A DNA stretch of 47,633 bases from JAFGMQ01 sp036733345 (GTDB taxonomy: Bacteria; Desulfobacterota; DSM-4660; Desulfatiglandales; Desulfatiglandaceae): positions 1-47,633 of the forward strand of contig DAINAR010000025.1 of assembly GCA_036733345.1 (NCBI GenBank). Reading direction: 5' to 3'. Shown piece after piece: positions 44,095-47,633 of the stretch. A model generated the notes under the pieces. It was not told the DNA's origin. It worked only from the letters and a program-made list of their open reading frames with translations, and made no database searches. The stretch's first letter is position 1. The number at the start of each line of letters is the position of its first letter. A program made the translations under genes and the position numbers.

Positions 44095-45534
44095 TTAGAA
44101 ATCAAATAAATGGCCATATTTTTTCATGCTTTCCCTTCTATACTCCGAATCCGGACGAACAACCATGGGAAATTGATCTTTCCATTCAAATGGTTTCGTT
44201 GCATCAATAATGGCACGAGAGTTGAAGAATAACCCTGCAGTCTTATCCTCCGGTGACATTCGCGGATCTAGAGGGGTTGAAGTTGCTCTTTCCACTATAT
44301 CGATGGAAGTTGCTGGATCTGAACGTGTTAAAAGTGCCCACATAACGTCATTAATATCCGTAACATCAATATCGTCATCTACTACTACCACATAACGACC
44401 AGCATAGTTTGCAATTGGCGTAGCATATGCAGCGTGGCCAACCTGACGTGAATGACCACAATACTGTTGGTTGATGGCCACAGCAACAAGGAGCCTACAG
44501 CCTCCCAAGCCATAACACCAGGCATTGCTAATCCCTGGAATACCGAGCTGTGTCAAGTAATTGTATAGTTGAGCTGATTTTATGTATTGTCTTCCCTTAT
44601 CGGCATCATAAGGGGGTTTTTGAGGCGGCATAGCCAAGAGGATAGGATCGTTTCTAAAGTAGACAGCCTGAACCTCTATAAATGGCTCTTCTCTACGATC
44701 TGAAGCATAATAGCCTGTCCACTCACCAAAAGGACCCTCCATCTTGGTTTTGCCTGGGTATGAGAATCCCTCAATTACTATTTCAGCATGGGCTGGAATA
44801 GGCAGACCAGTAACAGGGCCTTTAACAACTTTGATAGGTTTTTCCCTCCATCCCCCTGCCCAATCATATTCGCAGACGCCCCATGGCAGTTCAGTCATTC
44901 CAGCAGAAAACAACAGAGGATCACAACCAAATGTGACAGCCACAGGACACGGTTCGCCCCGGTTAAAGTACTTATCCCTATGTGCCCATCCGTGATGACC
45001 TCTCGACACATAAAATCCTACTGTCTGCTTGTCATGGAGTTGATTCCTGTAGGGCGCAAGATTTACCCATCCTTCATCACGATCTCTTGTAATAACCAAG
45101 CATCCGGTCCCTATATATGGGCCAGCATCTCCTAGATGCCACTTAGGAACAGGAAAACGATGCAGATCCACATCATTTCCCTCTAAGCAATTTTCAAGGA
45201 TAGGCCCGGTATCGACAACTTCTGGGGGAAGGAGCGGCACGTCGGTTACTCGTTTTTTGAAACCTTCGAGCAGTTCTATTCGATCCAAGTCTGTTTGAAA
45301 ACCAAAAGATAAACACATGCGACGGGTACTTCCATAAGGGTTTATAAGAATGCGATGCCCTGGTTTGTAACCCGGAAACTCATCTAATATAATGGCAGGG
45401 GCACTCTCAAAATTGGTTGAGAGTTCAGAGATTCTGCCCACATCTTCCAATTCAATAGCTTTCGTCGTTTTAATTTCTCCCATACTCTGGGCCTTCTGTA
45501 TCCACTCTCTTAAATCCTCGTATTCCGTTCCCAT
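44095..45534 (-). CDS. UbiD-family prenyl-FMN-dependent decarboxylase
   Basis: 479 aa. UbiD enzymes reversibly (de)carboxylate unsaturated or aromatic acids with prenylated FMN. The key residues are in place: N158 and R163 (NLAPYRNQ), E266 and E271 (KMEGPFGEW), with the same spacing as N168/R173/E277/E282 of Fdc1. HRFPVPKWHLGDAGPYIGTG is a further family block. The ATG at 45534 has GGAG six bases upstream and is preferred to an upstream TTG at 45549. It is the first gene of the cluster, behind a -24/-12 promoter. Family members include phthaloyl-CoA, phenylphosphate and protocatechuate decarboxylases, so the substrate stays open. The cofactor is likely supplied by ubiX in this cluster. Confidence 0.93.
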   Translation of the reverse strand: MGTEYEDLREWIQKAQSMGEIKTTKAIELEDVGRISELSTNFESAPAIILDEFPGYKPGHRILINPYGSTRRMCLSFGFQTDLDRIELLEGFKKRVTDVPLLPPEVVDTGPILENCLEGNDVDLHRFPVPKWHLGDAGPYIGTGCLVITRDRDEGWVNLAPYRNQLHDKQTVGFYVSRGHHGWAHRDKYFNRGEPCPVAVTFGCDPLLFSAGMTELPWGVCEYDWAGGWREKPIKVVKGPVTGLPIPAHAEIVIEGFSYPGKTKMEGPFGEWTGYYASDRREEPFIEVQAVYFRNDPILLAMPPQKPPYDADKGRQYIKSAQLYNYLTQLGIPGISNAWCYGLGGCRLLVAVAINQQYCGHSRQVGHAAYATPIANYAGRYVVVVDDDIDVTDINDVMWALLTRSDPATSIDIVERATSTPLDPRMSPEDKTAGLFFNSRAIIDATKPFEWKDQFPMVVRPDSEYRRESMKKYGHLFDF

Positions 45535-45722
45535 ATTTTTCTCCTTCAAAAAATTTTTTTAAATGTTTTCTTGGTTACTACAGCAACTGCAGAGCACTAC
45601 CATTCTGAAAGGATTTTTGCCTTCAGCTATACTTCTTGTATGCTCTATATTCCTCCTTTTCCAAAAAAAGATGTATAAATCGTTCAAAATCATTTAACGA
45701 AGTAAGTTTGATTAAATATTAA

Positions 45723-45738
45723 AGCAATTGTTATGCCA
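45723..45738 (-). promoter_or_regulatory. Sigma-54 (-24/-12) promoter in front of the ubiD cluster
   Basis: Minus strand TGGCATAACAATTGCT: GG and GC are at the correct 10-bp spacing and only one base differs from the TGGCAC-N5-TTGCT consensus. It faces the ubiD gene with a leader of about 180 nt and sits in the intergenic region shared with a divergent sigma-54 activator gene. Confidence 0.75.
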
Positions 45739-45868
45739 AGTAATTTTGTCTCGGCAGCTTCTTATACGATTCATTTGAATTCATTGTCATATTTCCGTCT
45801 AAAACTCGAAAAGGCAACCGATTCTTTTTTATTTACAAGCTATATCCTTTACGTTAATATCTCAATTT

Positions 45869-45893
45869 ATGTCCAATAATTAAACATGTCCAA
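45869..45893. promoter_or_regulatory. Direct repeat ATGTCCAA upstream of the activator gene
   Basis: ATGTCCAA at 45869-45876 and 45886-45893, 17 bp apart, 25-50 bp before the activator start and about 130-155 bp upstream of the -24 box. It could be an upstream activator site or an autoregulatory site, but this is weak evidence. A small inverted repeat ATTCA-TT-TGAAT (45769-45780) lies closer to the promoter. Confidence 0.3.
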
Positions 45894-45917
45894 ATATTAC
45901 TATGGAGGTAGGTTATT

Positions 45918-47342
45918 GTGAGAAGAAAAGAAGATGCTGTGAAAATCCTGAATGAAATGTTGGGTGGTTATGGTTTCTCACCTGCAGTTTTACGGGCGTT
46001 AAGATTTTTTTTCCGCAATGCTTATGAGAGCTTGATAATCGTAGATAAAAGGGGACAACTTGAGTTCATGGATAGGGGGTCAGAGAAGTTGTTTGGATTT
46101 TCTGAAGGAGGTGCAAAGGGCGTAAATATAGAAGAGCTTTTACCTGACACAATACTCCCAAGGGTTTTGGAAACTGGATATCCATCGATAGGAACTGTGA
46201 TAAATGTAAAAGGCGTACGCAAAATCAGCTCATCTTATCCGCTATTAAAGGATGGAGAAGTTGTGGGAGCCATAGGTCATGTACTTTTCCATTCCCTCGA
46301 AGAAATAGAGAGGATAACCGATAAAATGAATCAATTAAAAAGAGAAGTTAAAACTCTCCAGCAGAACCAAAGGCTAAAACATCAAGCAATTCATACCTTT
46401 GAAAGCATCCTCGGACAAAGTCAGGTTATACAGGAATGTGTAAAAATGGCTAAGAGAATAGCTGTGGTAAAAGCAGATGTTCTCATCACAGGAGAAAGCG
46501 GAACAGGAAAAGAACTCTTCGCGCATTCTATTCACAACTTCAGCAATTCGGAAAGGCCTTTTGTGCGTGTGAACTGCCCTGCGATACCTTTTGAACTCGC
46601 CGAGTCGGAGCTCTTTGGTTATGAGAAAGGCGCCTTTTCCGGGGCAAACTCCTCAGGAAAGCAGGGTAAGTTTGAGCTGGCGGACAAGGGGACCATCTTT
46701 TTTGATGAAATAAATTCCTTGCCGCTCTCCATTCAGGGAAAACTGCTACGTGTCCTGCAGGAAAGAGAGGTGGAGAGGTTAGGCGGGTCAAAAATCAAGA
46801 TGATAGATTTCCGAATAATAGCAACATCCAATACTGATCTAAAACGGGCAGTGGTAGATGGCAAATTCCGCGAAGACCTCTACTACCGTATCACCAGGAC
46901 ATCTATTCATATACCTCCTCTAAGAGAACGAAAAGAGGACCTGCCCGTTTTCATTAATCATTTTCTAAAGATTATCAACAAACAGTTTGGCACCAGGTTC
47001 AGAAGCTTGTCAGATGAGGCTCTTGATTGTTTTATGCGTTATGACTGGCCTGGAAATATTCGTGATCTCATAAATGTGCTCGAGCAGGCAAGCTTACAGC
47101 AATGGGAAGGAGAAGAGATATCAATGAGTTGCTTGCCCAATGAACTCTCTATTAGCTCCTCCTCTCACAGGGAGCCTCCTTTATCTACAATGGCCAAGAA
47201 AACGATTAAAAAGACGGAAAAGATGCTGATCCTGCAGGCCTTAGAAACCACAAACGGAAACAAGCGGAAGGCTGCTCAATTTCTATGTATGCCACGCTCT
47301 ACTTTTTACAATAAATTAAAGGAGTACGGGATAGGCGTTTAG
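45918..47342 (+). CDS. PAS-domain sigma-54-dependent activator
   Basis: 474 aa. Domains in order: PAS sensor (about 28-125), linker helix (125-160), AAA+ core (from 162) and Fis-type HTH (about 445-474, NGNKRKAAQFLCMPRSTFYN). The core has Walker A GESGTGKE (192-199), GAFSGA (238-243, in place of the usual GAFTGA loop that contacts sigma-54) and FFDEI (261-265). GTG start at 45918 with GGAGGT eight bases upstream. It is divergent from the ubiD cluster and is the probable activator of its -24/-12 promoter. A PAS sensor with no receiver domain suggests direct small-molecule sensing. The 291 bp after it hold no supported gene. Confidence 0.93.
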   Translation: MRRKEDAVKILNEMLGGYGFSPAVLRALRFFFRNAYESLIIVDKRGQLEFMDRGSEKLFGFSEGGAKGVNIEELLPDTILPRVLETGYPSIGTVINVKGVRKISSSYPLLKDGEVVGAIGHVLFHSLEEIERITDKMNQLKREVKTLQQNQRLKHQAIHTFESILGQSQVIQECVKMAKRIAVVKADVLITGESGTGKELFAHSIHNFSNSERPFVRVNCPAIPFELAESELFGYEKGAFSGANSSGKQGKFELADKGTIFFDEINSLPLSIQGKLLRVLQEREVERLGGSKIKMIDFRIIATSNTDLKRAVVDGKFREDLYYRITRTSIHIPPLRERKEDLPVFINHFLKIINKQFGTRFRSLSDEALDCFMRYDWPGNIRDLINVLEQASLQQWEGEEISMSCLPNELSISSSSHREPPLSTMAKKTIKKTEKMLILQALETTNGNKRKAAQFLCMPRSTFYNKLKEYGIGV

Positions 47343-47633
47343 ACTTTTTATGCCGGGTATTGCCCTAGATCGCTGGGAAAGACGAGTTTTTATCTATGAT
47401 ACTCGAGATATATCAATTCGTAGCTGCAGTGGATATGCCCTGTTTATAATGGCAACGTATCCTCATAGCGGGGTTCTTTTCGAGGCCATCAAATATATAT
47501 TTTTGGAAAAAAAGTTGCAATGGTGAGATGTGTATTTTTTAAATAACACATGGGATTAAAGGATTTCTCAGGGAAATGAAAATCAATATATTGTATTTTG
47601 TAGTTGACATACCTCAATATAGTGTTATATCTT

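Noticed and set aside
45600..45620. Second -24/-12-like sequence (TGGTAGTGCTCTGC, minus strand) nearer to ubiD
   Set aside because: The GG to GC spacing is one base too short for sigma-54, unlike the site at 45723-45738.

Overview
The window looks like the chromosome of a Gram-negative anaerobe, most likely a deltaproteobacterium (Desulfobacterota, for example a sulfate-reducing or syntrophic lineage). This is inferred from the gene families, not from a marker tree. The pointers are an endonuclease-type MutL, a thrS-infC-rpmI-rplT-pheS-pheT-merR operon, a sigma-54-controlled UbiD/UbiX aromatic-acid cluster with a TAXI-type TRAP transporter, abundant small palindromic intergenic repeats, and IS200/RAYT elements. 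Nearly every gene lies on the minus strand.

Layout. (1) 1-4040 is a decaying accessory margin: a 24-bp tandem repeat, trmO, a nonsense-mutated DUF4440-like gene, a DUF6125 gene, a truncated RAYT transposase joined to a TerB-like gene remnant, the 3' end of a group II intron, and an IS200-type element. (2) 4044-18394 is a complete type I-E CRISPR-Cas locus. The array has 51 repeats with an exact 61-bp period. Upstream come an unknown 137-aa gene, cas2, cas1, an S23/four-helix-bundle gene that is not part of a normal I-E operon, cas6e, cas5e, cas7e, cse2, cse1, cas3 and a WYL-domain regulator. Array and cas genes are read on the minus strand, with the leader at about 7123-7215. The 12 leader-distal (oldest) repeats carry one two-base allele and the 39 leader-proximal repeats the other. 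(3) 18700-21080 holds one multi-spanning membrane protein (GT-C-like) bracketed by two copies of a 64-bp palindromic element; the downstream copy supplies its stop codon. (4) 21146-29764 is housekeeping: trmL, then convergent merR, pheT, pheS, rplT, rpmI, infC (apparent AUA start) and thrS, and tRNA-Val(GAC). (5) 29860-35936 holds pgsA, a secreted FlgT-like protein, miaA, mutL and a zinc-dependent phospholipase C-like protein, with several MITE-like repeats between them. (6) 36374-47342 is a catabolic cluster: ubiX, an orphan response regulator, an ACMSD-type amidohydrolase, an AMP-forming acyl-CoA ligase, a fused TRAP permease, a TAXI binding protein and a UbiD decarboxylase, facing a divergent PAS-AAA-Fis sigma-54 activator. 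A near-consensus -24/-12 promoter sits in front of ubiD.

How the parts work together. The catabolic cluster reads as import of an organic acid (TAXI-TRAP), activation to a CoA ester (ligase), and decarboxylation by a prenylated-FMN UbiD enzyme whose cofactor is made by UbiX. A second, metal-dependent decarboxylase-family enzyme is also present, and the sigma-54 activator would switch the operon on. This resembles anaerobic phthalate/isophthalate routes to benzoyl-CoA, but the substrate cannot be read from the sequence. The CRISPR locus appears complete for adaptation and interference. Its two non-canonical genes and the WYL regulator are the most interesting candidates for undescribed function.
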